A stretch of DNA of 64,000 nucleotides from Galerina marginata (taxonomy: Eukaryota; Basidiomycota; Agaricomycetes; Agaricales; Galerinaceae), in the NCBI GenBank assembly GCA_023014335.1, contig JAECYW010000006.1:2294001-2358000 (forward strand). Direction: 5' to 3'. Position 1 is the stretch's first letter; each line of letters opens with the position of its first letter. Positions 21,335 through 33,925 of the stretch are shown here, in pieces. The notes below the pieces were generated by a model, which worked only from the letters and a program-made list of their open reading frames with translations, did not search any database and was not told the origin of the DNA. Position numbers and translations under genes: made by a program.

Positions 21335-22926
21335 ATGCCTCCACCTGGAATTAGCCTCGTTGCAGTGTCCGTCAATATGTCCGTTTGGTTTGCGAGCTAC
21401 ACGATAGTGGTAAGTACGCAACTCTGACCATGATGAGAAACATATTAACCTCCGTAATTTGCTAGTTGTACGACTACATTTGCACTTTTGAAACTGAGGT
21501 ATGTTTTGTTGCCGTTTTCCTCGTCCTGGTGTTAATCGGACATGTTTCGCGTTCCACAGGTAAAACATGCTTGGTCGTGCCAGTGGTCGATTGGTTTGGC
21601 CTTGTTCTACCTTAACCGATATCTACCTTTCGTTGATATCATTCTCTACCTTCGTGGTATGTCACTTCAAGCACTTCAAAGAAATCCTCGTTCTTACTCT
21701 TCTCGCAGCGACACTCTCCCCACTGGCATCACCGACGGTAGGATTTCTAGTTCAGCTCGTGCTGGGAGACTGACATTGTTTCTCCATTGTAGGACTGTCT
21801 CTGGATGTTTCCACTGACAACATGTAGGCCTGCTCCTGTTTATATTGCGAAATGTGGCTAGTTAGCTGAGTTATTTTACCCTAGGGTTTGCCGTCGTCGG
21901 ACTGTTAATCTCAGAAAGTGAGCAATCGCGTTTCCTATGGACATCAGAGCTGATATAATCAAAATAGCCATCATAGTTCTTCGTACCTATGCAATTTGGG
22001 GACGTCGTAGGCTGATATACTGGATTTTATTGTTCGTTGTCGTTGTATGTCAGATTTGGTCCTGCAGTCACAGGTCGGTTATTCATGCAGAATTTTCGTA
22101 GGGGATTTTTGGCACAATGCTCTCGCTCATGTCGTGGAAGACCGTCATCGACTTCAGGACAAGCACCTCCTCATTAGACGATCTTCCACCAGAACAATTT
22201 AGTTGTCGCATACCGGCATTTTCGTTCAACAACCAGGGTACCCTCTGTTTGTTGATGTTTTATTTGTTGGTTTTCGTGAGCGAGGCTAGTGAGTTTTTCT
22301 CTACAGTTCCAAGCTATGTGAATCTGACCATACTATTGTTAAAAAGTAATTATGACTTTGACGATTATAAAAGCCAAAGAACATGGTAACTTTCTATCCT
22401 ATCTTCCATTGTTTTACTGTTACTTGACTTGCATTTCCCCTCGGGTTTTCCCTCAGTGCCTAGAGCATCATCTTTATGGATCAGTCAGTTGTATAAGAAC
22501 GGGATTATTTATTGTGCCTGCATGCTCGGTGAGGGGTTTATCCAATGCGACGTGATTTTGCAACTCATCTCGAACTAGCGCTAAGCCTGCTCAATTCCGC
22601 GATGATATTTTTTGCTCCAGTAAGCGGTTGTACAGCCTTACGCAAATGCATTCGTACTAATTTGCGCGAAGGCACCATACAAACCGGTATTCCTGCCTTT
22701 GGAACGCGCTCTACACTCAGTTTTCTGCAACCGGGTTGTTTTTCTTGTCCTTAAAAACCGGAAGTCACACCTCGCCGGAGATACAGAAAGCAATAGACCA
22801 GGCACCTATGCGGGAAGCACTATGGACGTGTTCACTTCTATTTTCCCAGATTCTAACGACGGTGATTTAGAATTAACCGCAGGCTCGTCTTGGCAGGAAA
22901 GGGCAGACAGGGAATGGGTTCGTTAA
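21335..22926 (+). CDS. DUF6533 multi-pass membrane protein, first of a tandem pair
   Basis: A member of a large Agaricomycete family of seven-helix-like membrane proteins with no assigned function. The start MPPPGISLVAVSVN is followed by WFASYTIV, then LYDYICTFETE and FYLNRYLPFVDIILYLR, the defining DUF6533 block. Later exons give the helix IIVLRTYAIWGRRRLIYW, a soluble loop (PPEQFSCRIPAFSFNNQG), LCLLMFYLLVFVSEA, and the C-terminal ERALHSVFCNRVVFLVLKNR with an acidic tail. Exons include 21335-21409, 21466-21498 and 21560-21656; later borders are approximate because introns are frequent. The gene 2.6 kb downstream is a close paralogue with the same intron layout, so they arose by tandem duplication. 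Confidence 0.78.
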
Positions 22927-23994
22927 ACCTGCATTCGCTGTACATGCGGCTCTGTACCTGCTCCGATTTCACAGAGCAACAGTGATCGTTAGAGTGCAAA
23001 TCTATCTCGTCATGTAAACCAAATTTGATCTTGTGGTCTTGTGGTCTCCATCTCACCCAGCCCCCCTCTCAGAGCCTTCTTGTCTGCTAACTTGCTTCCA
23101 AGCTTTGGACGATCTCCAGGTAAAAACTAATCAGAATTGAACGAAGATATGGTTCATAGACTGGGAGTTGCGCAGCTATGGTCCAGTGGTCTTAGGACAT
23201 AAGTTACTTCAAGCTTCTGGCGACTGTTTCCTGGTTGACTGGCCTACTTGAATAATTACCCCAATGAGCTACAACGATGCAACTTCATGCAAGCAAGGAT
23301 AACCAAGACGGGTCTATACAAGGCCTATAAGTGGTAGCTGTCTGGTTTTTGGTTAACAATAAAAAAGTGGTGCTTGCACAAAAACCGTGTTCAGAATTTT
23401 GCAACATTTGAGCCTTGGAGTGTATAAACTACAGACTGAGTCCCCCTTTTCGAGCCCATTCCTCTGTCGTTTAGACGACAGACATGCCGATTGCAGAGTA
23501 CGGCATTCGGAAGTGTCCGACATAGTCCCTCGCAGGCTGCCGATTGGTGACCCAAGTATTTGGCGCTTGGATTCGAACCCTGTTTGCATTCCTACGAAAC
23601 CATTTCCCAAGCCGAGATCTCGCTTGGACCTTTCTGGATCTTGCGATAGAGTTTCAAAAAGAGTTTACACCATGGGTAATCCGGGAGGAACCATCCAAAG
23701 CCGTAAGCCAGGGCCAACGGTGAGGGTCCATATTAAATTGAAGTCGAACTCAAAGCAAAACGGTTCTCTCTTTTTCTGCTACGCAGTTCTGGTCTTTTCG
23801 TTTGGTTCCTCAGAGGATCGTAGGTTTTTTCTTCTCTGTTATTTCCGATTGCAACCTACCGCGTTTGTTTTATCAGTCGTTTGACGTGCAAACTGCTATT
23901 CTACATAAAGACCGTTGCGGGACATTGGCCATTAGCGTCTCATACATACGCAGCGCGTCCTGGTCGCTTTCAGTCACACAAAATTTAAGCAGCG
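22927..23994. other. Spacer between the two DUF6533 paralogues
   Basis: A 165-codon open frame (23387-23884) has no family character and I do not support it. A sequence resembling a tRNA B box on the minus strand (near 23571) lacks matching stems. Confidence 0.5.
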
Positions 23995-25562
23995 ATGCCT
24001 ATCTATGGAATAAACCTCAATGCACTTACTATCAACATATATATATGGTTTGTGAGCTATACCATAGTGGTACGTATTGAATTCCTAATCGTTGGCGACA
24101 ACCGCGTTGATTCCCATTCCACAGTTATACGACTACATATGCACTTTTCGAACAGAAGTAAGGACCTCTCGCTGGCGGCTGCGCTCTCCTCGATTCCAGT
24201 GCTAAGTCAGGCATTTTTCATTCCACAGGTTGCCTATGCCTGGCCATGCCCGTGGTCGCCTGGGCTAGTTTTATTCTATCTCAACCGATATCTCCCTTTC
24301 GTTGACATTATTATATTTATGCGTAGTAAGTGTAGTTGTTTTACGAAGTGTCGTCGTGCTGATACTCGCCCTCAGCGACACTGTTTCCATTCGCGTCGCC
24401 TTTGGTAGGAATTTGCAACCAAACCATATCACGAGACTCATATTATTTCTCTGCTAAGGCTTGTCTGTGGACGCTTCCACTGATGACATGTAGACCAGCT
24501 TCTTTCAATCAGAAACAAGTAACAATTTACTGAATGAATCTGCCTTCCAGGGGTTGCTGTCTTCGGATTGTTCGTCTCTGAAAGTACGCAACGCTATTTT
24601 GTAGAGGTACCAAGAACTAACGCGATATTAAAATAGCCATCATACTTCTTCGAACATATGCAATGTGGGGAGGCCGGAAATCGATACACTGGATTTTTTT
24701 AGTCGTTGTGCTTGTAAGTCGGCTGATCGCGCATACGAAGGACATACGACTCATGGACAGTGACTTCTGCAGGGTATTTTCAGCACCATGATTGCGCTCC
24801 TGGCATGGAAAACTGCCCTTGATTACAAGAAAAGCGTCTCGTTAGTAGGCGAGGTTCCACCCGACCAATTTAGTTGCCAAGTATCAGCATTCTCGTTCGA
24901 GAACCAGAGCACCGTCTGCTTGTTAATTTTTTATCTATTAGCCTTTGTGAGCGAGGCCAGTAAGCGAATCTCCACAGGACCTCCATTCTGTACAACTAAT
25001 CGTTGTCCTACCACATAGTAATCGTGACTTTAACCGCCATAAAAGCTAAACAACACGGTGAGTGTTTATTTTAGGATCATTGTCTGCCGTCCTTCTCATG
25101 TGTCCTCCAGTTCCTAAAGTGTCAACATTGTGGATTAGTGAGCTATATAGGACCGGGATCATTTATTGTTGCTGCATGCTCAGTGGGTAGCTCGACCAAA
25201 TCGGCTTGTTGTGCGACTCATTTCCATCTGCCATCTAGCACTAAGCTTAATCAATTCCATCATGATATTTTTCGGACCTGTAAGTCCCAAGCCCCTCAAC
25301 GTCACGCAATGAATATGAGAACTAAGCTCTTGTCAAGGTGGCGTACAAGCCGATTTTCATCACTCCAGAGCGTGCGCTACACTCCGTGTTCTGCAACCGA
25401 GTCGTCTTTCTCGTCCTCAAGAATCGGATGCCGCATCGTGGTGAGGATATAGAAACCAATCGCCGACCCACCTACCGAGGCAGCACCACAGACGTGTTTA
25501 CTTCCTTTTTCTCGGATACCAACGTTGATGCTCAGGAGGTATCCTCTGACACAATACCGTAG
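23995..25562 (+). CDS. DUF6533 multi-pass membrane protein, second of a tandem pair
   Basis: Paralogue of the gene at 21.3-22.9 kb. The start is MPIYGINLNALTIN, followed by IYIWFVSYTIV, LYDYICTFRTEV, WPCPWSPGLVLFYLNRYLPF and VDIIIFMR. Further on come RTYAMWGGRKSIHWIFLVV, an extracellular-type loop PPDQFSCQVSAFSFENQS, VCLLIFYLLAFVSEA, and the C-terminal ERALHSVFCNRVVFLVLKNR, which is identical over 20 residues to its neighbour. The N-terminal exons and the loop have diverged. Function is not known for the family. Confidence 0.78.
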
Positions 25563-26561
25563 GAAAGAAAGAAAGGCTGGGACTGTATGACGAACCTATT
25601 GAATGTCCCTGTGGCTGTATGCCCTTGCTGCGATTTATGGAGCAGTTCTTTGTTGAAGCGCAAAAATTGATGTGCATATTATCGGAATATTGTCCTAATA
25701 GCCCCTCTTCCTCTACCCATCTCCACACGGACTCTTGCATTGTCTAAATTGTGAACCCTGCAACAATTGTACATAGCCATATCCCTTCTTCCTCCCTGAT
25801 CCTTGATTCAATAAAAATGATAGTCCCAAAAAATCGAGCGCCACCGCCTGACTTCTCCTAACCTGTTGATTCAGTCTGAACAGCAAAAGATTTATCCATC
25901 AGACGACGCTCATGCACTGCAGCCGCTCACCTCAGTTCTGATGCTTTTGACGTATACACGACACAGGAGCCTATTTCGCTGAGTTGAGCAATGGAGGTCT
26001 AAAAATAGCACTTCCTAATTGAGCGCCTAATAGCCTCGTGAATCGTGTTACATCAAGATGACTCACAAAACTCTGTAATTGTCCGAGAAGCCCACTTTCC
26101 TTTGTCCTTGAAAGGACCAGATACAGCCTTTGCGAGTCCTTCCGAGCCACAGCCGGATACCGCCCAAATTCACCTCGCACGGAGTTGTATATTTAGGGGT
26201 GGGCAACCCACATCAAAATCTTTGACGGCCAAAAATAATAATACAACACCGCATTAATTGAGCAGGTATGGCTACTTATGTTATGAAGCGAACGTAGAAG
26301 AGCAAACGCACAAAAGCATACAAGCGGCGGATATGAAGTTAAAAATTCAGGCAAAAACTTGCACTGAAAACGGGTAAAATAATTGGGAATGTCGAATAAA
26401 GAAAATAAACGAAGTGCGGGTAAATATAACAATTGCGTCAAAGGAAGTGTGGTTGTGTCGGTGCTGTCCATGAGAGAGGCAAATGGAATAAGTCGAAAGT
26501 TGTCCAGATCCAGAGGCCCTCAAGGTCATACAATAAGTCGTTCACGTCGAAACCATTGACC
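25563..26561. other. No recognisable gene
   Basis: It holds the 3' side of the DUF6533 gene (an 'aataaa' near 25810) and the 3' side of the converging Ser/Pro-rich gene. Nothing else is supported. Confidence 0.55.
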
Positions 26562-28061
26562 TCAAAGCCTCAGTACAGGAGGCCGGTGCCCGAGCGACCC
26601 AGCTTTCCCGGGAGTATCATAGCTTGCCCTGCTCCGTGTTCGTGGACCAGCAGGACCACCAAGAGGAGAGCGAACAGACACCGGACGCGGGCCTATCGCC
26701 TGTCCCTGGGGTTGCTGAGCAGCGGGTACAGGTGACGCACGCCGTGGTGGGGGAACGACGCGCTGCAGCGGTTTGGGCGGAGTCTCGCTTCGGCTCGGGC
26801 ACGGGGCCTGAGCTTGCACAGGGAGCTGGGGTAAGGGCTGAGGCGGGGACTGGCTGCGGGTTCGAGTTTGGGTCTGCACAGGAGGTTGAGGCAGGGGTTG
26901 CGGAGGCGTGGAGGGTCGCGAAGTGCTGGATTCCCGAGGAATGGACGGCAGGCGGCGGATTGGCTGATCGCCGGTCAGACCTCGCACAGGCGTGGGCCCT
27001 CTTGGACGGTTGCTCGCACTCGAATTGGAACGCACAGGTGGTGCAGGTGACGGTTCTCGTGATGGCAGAGGCGCTGTCATGCGCAACGCCCGTCCTCGCT
27101 CGCTTGATTGCTGCTGAATTGGTGTTGATTCGGCATCGCCTGCCTTGACAGGTGAAGGTGAATCGGTAAATCGAGGAGGAGATGCTGTCCGTGATTCTTC
27201 TTTAGCAGGCTTGATGAGCAAAAGATCAGAAGCTGGAGGGGTACTGAGCAGTGGCGAGGGCTGTACTGGATGCCTCGGTGATGGCACTTGCACCTGCAAA
27301 AGTGGTGTTCTTAGGCGTGCAGACTTTGTTGCCCGCCTACTGATATCCAGCCTCGGGGAGTCCGGGTAAATCCCATACCATTCCAGGAAGCTCAGGGTGG
27401 CGGAGGCTGAGTAAATGTTGACAGGTGACGGGGAAATCTCGCCGCTGCTGGTCCCGAGGATCGAAGTTTGCAGATGCAAAGGAGTGTCGAGGGTGCTGCT
27501 GGTTCCGCTTGTTGAAGGGGGAGAAAGAGCAGACGAATGTGGAGGTCGAATGTGGTGAGGAATACCGCCTGACTCGAGAATTTTGGAAAGCTGTTGCTGG
27601 ATCTCGTGAGAGAAGTCTTCATTGGAGTTGAAGAGCGCGGCGAGAGAGATGGGCCGTACTCGCGAGCTTCCTCTCTTAACGCGCTTGATGGCACCAGCCC
27701 TTTGGGGTACGGCAGATGTGGGAGTAGCAGCGGAGGTGGGAGTTGTGACGAGATTGGCGGCCTTGTCCGTTGGCGTCGACGGTGATTCGGACGACGAGTC
27801 ACTGTGCGCAACGTCGGTGTCGATCCCCGCCCGGAACTTCTCGATCTCCTCTGTAAGCCACTCGAGCGGGTCAACCCCGTCTATGTCGTCTGGGATGTCA
27901 CTGTCGTCGGCATCGGTGTCCTCCCAGGACTCTGGATCGTTGAATATCCTTTCTGCGAGGGCGCTCCCCGGGACGCTGAACCTAAATGAGTTCGGCGTCG
28001 GCGAAATCATGGGTGACTCGAGGACATCGAGGTCGGGGTAGTTGAATCTTCGACTTAGCAT
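26562..28061 (-). CDS. Ser/Pro-rich protein of unknown function
   Basis: A single open frame of 499 codons. The first 130 residues contain an acidic segment (ESWEDTDADDSDIPDDIDGV) followed by a predicted helix DPLEWLTEEIEKFRAG. A short ordered-looking segment follows (RPISLAALFNSNEDFSHE, then IQQQLSKILESGGIPHHI), and another near LSFLEWYGIYPDSPRL. The remaining half is disordered, with Pro-rich repeats such as PPQPLPQPPVQTQTRTRSQS and PPQPLPQLPVQAQ. These suggest SH3 or WW binding sites, but that is inference. No catalytic domain was recognised. Similar scaffold-like proteins are common in basidiomycetes. Confidence 0.7.
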   Translation of the reverse strand: MLSRRFNYPDLDVLESPMISPTPNSFRFSVPGSALAERIFNDPESWEDTDADDSDIPDDIDGVDPLEWLTEEIEKFRAGIDTDVAHSDSSSESPSTPTDKAANLVTTPTSAATPTSAVPQRAGAIKRVKRGSSRVRPISLAALFNSNEDFSHEIQQQLSKILESGGIPHHIRPPHSSALSPPSTSGTSSTLDTPLHLQTSILGTSSGEISPSPVNIYSASATLSFLEWYGIYPDSPRLDISRRATKSARLRTPLLQVQVPSPRHPVQPSPLLSTPPASDLLLIKPAKEESRTASPPRFTDSPSPVKAGDAESTPIQQQSSERGRALRMTAPLPSREPSPAPPVRSNSSASNRPRGPTPVRGLTGDQPIRRLPSIPRESSTSRPSTPPQPLPQPPVQTQTRTRSQSPPQPLPQLPVQAQAPCPSRSETPPKPLQRVVPPPRRASPVPAAQQPQGQAIGPRPVSVRSPLGGPAGPRTRSRASYDTPGKAGSLGHRPPVLRL

Positions 28062-30016
28062 GATTGAATAGATAAGAATGATAAGGTTCTACAGTTCCGG
28101 ACTGTTGATGCAGAATTAACCAGTAAGCCAAGTTGCGGTGAACGGCGACAACGAGGAGAACACGACGAGAAAGCGAAAGAGCGGATATTTAGGTCGGGCA
28201 GTTGGGTGGGTATATTATAAGCAATGTTTGTTTGGTAACCAGGTTCTTTGCACTGCCGCAATGATCCCGATGAAACGCTTTCCATTTATGGTCTGATCTT
28301 GCCCGTTTTGGGATCCCCTTCCGCAGGCACTCGGAAAGGTATCATGACGGTTCTTCTTCAAACTAGGGATGCGTAATGTTTTCAAATGACATACGAACAC
28401 ATCCACATCGTACGCTACCAACAGCGCATATCAGAACTCGAACGCCAAGCCTCTATTTCATTCTCGGAACGCCTCACGGAGAGAGCTCCAACAATTAAGT
28501 GTTACAGCGTCTCCATACTACAACCCCACATATGCAACCTGAGAATAACTTTTCCCTCCCTCCGCTCTTCACGTTTCCCCACGTTTGTCAGTCGATGATA
28601 ATGATGTCCCGTTCCGTTTCATTCGCCACACCTTCACCGTCACAAGCACTGAAGTCTTGCGCTGTCAGGCGATTGACGCAAACACCTCCTGCTGTCGCTG
28701 TCTTTCTTGCTCCTGCTATGCCCCAGACGCCTGTCATGCGAGAGAGACATCTACATGACCACGTTTGAAACTTAGGGTGGAACTGCTGCTTTCAATCTTT
28801 GCAACTTCCGCTCCACTCGGGTCCTGCACTTCCAACTTCCAACAGGGCAACCGCAAACATTTTGTTGTTCGCGAAACTTCGTATTTTCAAAATCTCGACG
28901 TGTTGGTGCTTCTATACTGATGATATCACAGAGCGCGGTACATTGGGCGCACCATTATCTCGCAGAAGCGCCAAGCTGGTACCCCATCACCAATCAATGA
29001 TTAATGATTGCTAGCTTCGACAAACTCTATATTTAAGCTTAGTGAAGTTATTAGGCTGATTTCATTACCAAAGAAACCTACGTTGTGAACGGCATTGCTT
29101 CGTCATCATACTGTTACTTGGCTTACTCCATCCGTGAGCCTCTGTTGAGGTCCGTTGTTAATTTTTAATTGAGAAACCGCTAATTTAATTATCCCCTCAG
29201 GGATGCCGGAAAGCGTCGACTCGGATAATTTAAATCCGAACATCTAATCCGGAAGAAACACAAAGGTTGTAGACTTATTGTGACCAGTTGCCCAACAGTT
29301 GCCCGTCTTAAGCGCCTCGGGAAGCGTTGATCCGGAGAACATTTGATGCTGGCGTCCGACAGCTCACAGTCGCCAAAAAATGGGAAGAAGCTGAGACCAT
29401 TTAACATTGACCGGAGTCCTTTAACCTTCCAGGCGACGTCAACGGCTCAAACGTATTCACGAAACGTGAGGCTCTCGCGGCGTCACGAGCAGTCGTTGTC
29501 AATGCCATAAGTAACGGAGCAGCTATCTCCCGGTCTCCTGCCCCGAATCTCCGCTCGCATCCCGGCTATTCAGATGTCGAGGGCGAGGAACAGATGCTGT
29601 CGCCCGTGTGGGGGACCTAGTAACTTTGATTTCTGGTAACTGATAAATATTTAAATAGGAAGGCATATTCGGTTGTTGCCTATGCTAGCGCTATCACACT
29701 CTATTGCTACAAGCAATCAGTACACTATTTGAAGTGGTGAGTTCAAGGTGATTTAAATTTACACACATAGTGATACCGACTGATCGTGTCCCGTCGTTGT
29801 TCACCCACACGCCCTTACCAATACTAGTATGCCATGGATATGAACATCACAGTATGGGCTACTATGTCAAACTTTAATAGTACTACAATGGTTCATTGTG
29901 TGGTCAGTGTCATCTTTGATTAACCATATATCTTTCTCAGTTCGTCGCTTCGTGTTCTGTCCACGCTCCCACCGAGATCGCGTACTACCTTTCCCGGGCC
30001 GACACCAGTTTCAGTT
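28062..30016. other. Gene-poor 2-kb stretch
   Basis: I find only short unsupported frames on both strands. The part after 29030 is AT-rich with several TTTAAAT-type stretches. No terminal repeats or RNA genes were recognised. Confidence 0.55.
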
Positions 30017-30794
30017 TCAGAGAGAAGCAAGGACCGATTCAGCGCTGGTAACAGTAACATTGGGAGGTGCTTCCTCGACGGCCACAGAAACGACCTCGTT
30101 ACCGTTGGTGACGATGGCGAATCGCTAAATATTCCGTTAGTCTGAATCATGTGGGTATCTCTGGAAAATAAAATAGGTACCTTTGACCTTGGTCCCCCGA
30201 GCAAAGGAGAAGCATCGAAGATTAGGCCGATTGAAGACACGAAGGCAGCTTTATCATCAGCGATGAAGTGGATGGCTTTTATCAAAATATTAGCACCGTA
30301 AACAAATAAAAGAAGTCGATTTAAGCGTACGGGTTCCATTAGGGGCTAGTTTCTCCTTCCAGGCCCTGTCGACAATGTCATCACGAAGACGGACGGCAGA
30401 TTCTAGTCTACTCACTTCATCACGAATACATCATTGACACCAAACACATAGATCGCTTCGACCCCTTTCGCCTTGAATTTGTCGTAGCTCTCGATATACG
30501 GCGGAAGGTGCCCGTTGCACGGCGTCGTGAAGGCGCCAGGTACACCGATCTAGACGCCGATCACTCTTTAGCGCTCGTCCGCTTGCGCCACACAAATAAC
30601 TGGGATTGGGGCTGCAGAAGATATGGTTTTTTACATACGATTACGTTCTTGCCGGTAAGAGTCAGGGGTGTGGCGCTGTCGGGTGCGTTTTCCTTAACTT
30701 CTGAAGCGGGGATGCTGGCACCAGGTTGGATCTGGCTAGGAGCGAGGAGGGAAGCAGCGATGCTGTGAGCTGCGTGAGCGAGCACGGATGTCAT
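30017..30794 (-). CDS. Prx5-type (PMP20/AHP1-like) peroxiredoxin
   Basis: A thiol peroxidase reducing hydrogen and alkyl peroxides. Five exons join cleanly: 30794-30639, 30549-30416, about 30364-30331, then one covering IHFIADDKAAF to GGPRSK, and the last exon RFAIVTNGNEVVSV to the stop. Motifs: IPASEVKENAPDSATP near the N-terminus; the active-site loop VPGAFTTPCNGHLPPYI with the peroxidatic Cys (the usual order is PGAFTPTC, so Thr and Pro are swapped next to the Cys); YVFGVNDVFVMKAWKEKL; and the C-terminal strand. Length (about 175 aa) fits the family. It is probably cytosolic or peroxisomal; the C-terminus LASL is only loosely like a PTS1 signal. Confidence 0.9.
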
Positions 30795-31083
30795 GGTTTT
30801 CTGGAGGTTGGGAAGGATGAAATCAAGAACTTATGTTGGTTTTCCACAGGAGTGGGAGCTATGTCTCTAATCTTGTTCCAAATATGCTTCGGTGATTGCC
30901 ATTTGCAGCTGGTTCATTATGAATGGTGATGTCGAAGTGCGTTAACTGATCGAAGGTGCCCTACTGTACTTAGGTTTATAGCAAATAATTAGAGAAATTC
31001 AAAGGTTTCTACTCCATACTGTACGTCCAGGGGAGAAATAATTATTAAAGCATGAATCCGAAAGGACTGTTGGCTGGATTGCG

Positions 31084-31796
31084 TCAGTTTCGACCAATGG
31101 GATCCTCGAGTCCTATCGATTTTTTCACGCAGTCAAAAAAATAGGTACTGATGATCGCTGGCGTGGGCGACGCAATACCAGACGTGTCAAAGAGGTCCGG
31201 GCCATGGGCAAGCCGTGTTATTCTTGCCTTCCAAAAATAGGGGCGTATTGAAAGCACTCCGGAAGAAAGGGGCGTGTTCTGCGAAGGAGTCACGGTAGAA
31301 GGCGCATGTGATCTATCCAAGGCTTGACTGAACATCGGCGCTAAAGAAGATAGCCGGGTGCAGTTGGGAAGAGAATCCCAGGCGAATTGGAAGGCCCCCA
31401 ACTGATTGCCGTAAATCTGGGCTCTGCCTCCTTGCTGCGCTTCCGAGATTCTGCAAAAGGGCAACCCTTCATTATGAATTTCTGACGTACCTTGGCCAAA
31501 AGGTGTTGCATTTGCGGTTTAAGCATTGGTGGCAATGGACGTAACTTTTTTGGGACATAGAAATTCGTTCCTGTATGATTTGCCTTTCCGTTGACTCTGG
31601 ATCTTCTCCGCCGACGATTCCATCCGCGGGATCCATTGGGCTGCTTAGCGTCGACAGTCAACTTGAGGCAACAAGCAGCGTTTTCCTTGAAGCGTTCCAT
31701 AACAGACGAAGCTCTGTAAGGAAACGTAGCAATGAACTGTGCACTTGCTTGAGCGGTAAGACTTATTAGGGATTGCCTCAAGAAAAATGCTCCCAA
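31084..31796 (-). CDS. Hypothetical protein, probably two exons
   Basis: An open frame starts MGAFFLRQSLISLTAQ with an amphipathic, Arg-containing N-terminus that could be a mitochondrial presequence. It then becomes very basic (GWNRRRRRSRVNGKANH) and contains FYVPKKLRPLPPMLKPQMQHLL. A plausible intron follows (GTACGTCAG... ending TTTTGCAG near 31455), and open sequence continues to 31084 in a frame the splice does not clearly reach. Such a basic, presequence-like N-terminus would suit a mitochondrial ribosomal protein, but I do not recognise one. The gene model is uncertain. Confidence 0.35.
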
Positions 31797-32533
31797 GCAG
31801 AATCCAGATGCTGAATTTGCGTTTAGAAAGGTCCCGAGAACCTGGGTTGCGGGATAACGCGATTGGATCTTGGTATCAGCGCCGTCAGAGGCTAAAGGTT
31901 GTCCTCAGACTTCATGGAATATGCAATATCCCGCCTAAAGAGATTCCAATCAGAATGGGTATGAACGGCGAGGAATTGAGTGACAAACATTGGTCATAGG
32001 GTCGGTAGCAGGCGCCAGGGACATCTCTCCGTCTCACGCCAAATAAGTTCTTTCAGAGAACCGAACACCTATTTCCAACAACTCAGGTGGTTCCAGGCTA
32101 TCCGATGCCGTGAGTCACCAGGACGGAGGTAACCTAGGCGCTGGAAGGTTCACATTAAAACCTCCTAGCTGCCGCACCCGTACAAGGGTTGGGTGCCATA
32201 ACTGACGCCAACCAACCCCGAAAGTAGCGTCCAAGTCCGATCCAGAGTTCATCTGTCTGCTATGCAACCCTCTTGAATATTCAGATGAAAAGGGCAATGA
32301 ACATGCTTCGAGATGACATGTTTGTTCATAGGTTTTGCGGTCAGCTGGCCGCTCGCAAGGTAATGGATGAACAGAACAATGCTGTCGTCCACGTTAAATA
32401 ACAACCTGCGATGTTCGATTCAGCCGATGTCGACCAACAGATGGGAGTGTTGAGATATGCGCCGTGAATAAGTATGCATAATTATCAGCTCAAGGTCGAT
32501 TATATGGAAATTTTACAAATGGAAGATGCGAAG
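31797..32533. other. No recognisable gene
   Basis: No supported frame on either strand. It lies downstream of the MRG15 gene and upstream of the hypothetical gene. Confidence 0.55.
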
Positions 32534-33925
32534 TTAAGACCTAGCGACATTCTGGTAGTCCAGTGGCGCACTTTCATACTGTCGTTGAAATATTCTGTCC
32601 TTTTCCTTCACCATGTATCTGAACAAACACAAGGTTAGCCCGTGGAAGAACCAGGAGGACAGAAGGACACATACGCCATGAGTTCGCTCACATAATCCCG
32701 TAAAAGAACGACAGAATCCGAATCGAGTGAGGTGGCAGCGATCATCTGAGGAAGGCTCACTGGAGGAAAACATATTGCATGAGAGTATAAGGAGGCACCA
32801 GGCAACACTGGGTACTCACCGAGCATTCGTAGGAAGTGCTCCGCTCCATAGATATGGCTCATCTCCTTCTCTTGCCCAATGATAACCTTAGGTCCTGTCC
32901 AGTATTGTTTTCTGATGTCCGCGTACTGCGGCCTTTCAAAACGATATAACAGATTGGTACCCAGGGCACGATCGAAGTAGACCTGGAGTCCATCAACGAC
33001 GGTTTGGATGACGAGTGCTGGCTCTTTCAGGCTATCGAAGTTGATCAGAAACACGATACGAGAATACAGAAAGTGTGGAAGCTGACTGAGCTGGTTTGGT
33101 CGCCTTGATGTATTCAGCAAATTCGGAGAGCAGCTCAATAACGGTTGGCTTCCGTGGGAGTGTTACGAGCTGGGTTATGCGTTGGCAATCCAATTTCACT
33201 GTGTTCAGAGTAAAATGGCGATCGTACCTGGTTGTTTTTGGTTACAGCCTCCCAATCGTCTACTAAGATGGCTTTCAGAACCTCTGGAACACTGAGTTTC
33301 AGTTCAGGTTTCTTGCTGCTTTCATCCTTGCGAAGAGTAGGGTAAACTTGAATGCAGACCATAGACCGACCATAAAAGAGTGAAAAACACACCTCTTCTC
33401 GAGCTCTCTTCGTGCCACGTGTCCCATCCTTCCTTGCGCCGGCCCTCGTACTGACACTGTCCTTGTTGGCCCCAGCCACCGACTTGTTTTGTGCTTTGGA
33501 GGACACTGAACCACCCTGACCGGGTGCGGCACTTTGTTGGAGACTCTTCTGCGTGGCCAAGTTCGCTTCTGTGAGCTTCAGCAGGCGAGCGGCAGGCACC
33601 CATTCGTCCCATCTACAACGAAGAGAGAAAAGAGGCAGAGATTAGCATGCGGACGCGACATGAAAAGCACCGTATGTTGAAGACGCGACTGGTTCGTTGG
33701 GGCATTCCAACCACGTCGGGCAGTGTATAGAAAGACGTAGACATACGTTTGCTTCCAGCCCTTGTAGTGAACGAGGTAGTGTGGACCGGCTACGCCAGTG
33801 GTTGTCGATGGTTGATCATAGGTTTTCGTCTTCAATACCTTAGCCTCGTATATCAAGGGCCCATGAAAGCATAGGACGCGTTCTTGGCTATTGTATACCG
33901 GTGGTGGGGCAGATGCAGTAGACAT
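32534..33925 (-). CDS. eaf3: MRG15/Eaf3-type chromodomain and MRG-domain protein
   Basis: A shared subunit of NuA4 histone acetyltransferase and Rpd3S-type deacetylase complexes that reads H3K36 methylation. The N-terminal chromo-barrel domain shows RVLCFHGPLIYEAKVL and GPHYLVHYKGWKQT, then WDEWVPAARLLKL across an intron. A basic linker (SKAQNKSV, GTKRAREE) follows. The MRG domain contains LKLSVPEVLKAILVDDWEAV, PHFLYSRIVFLINFDS, YADIRKQYW, IYGAEHFLRML and LPQMIAATSLDSDSVVLLRD. It ends with the expected EKDRIFQRQYESAP. About six exons; start at 33925 gives a normal N-terminus. Length is typical. Confidence 0.92.

Noticed and set aside
23560..23590. tRNA B-box-like sequence on the minus strand ('ggttcgaatcc')
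   Set aside because: The five-base stems on each side do not pair and no A box or acceptor stem lies at the right distance.
23387..23884. 165-codon frame between the DUF6533 genes
   Set aside because: Low-complexity, no motifs, no intron support and no similarity to its neighbours.
26624..27148. 174-codon frame on the plus strand
   Set aside because: Antisense to the Ser/Pro-rich ORF and without any family character.
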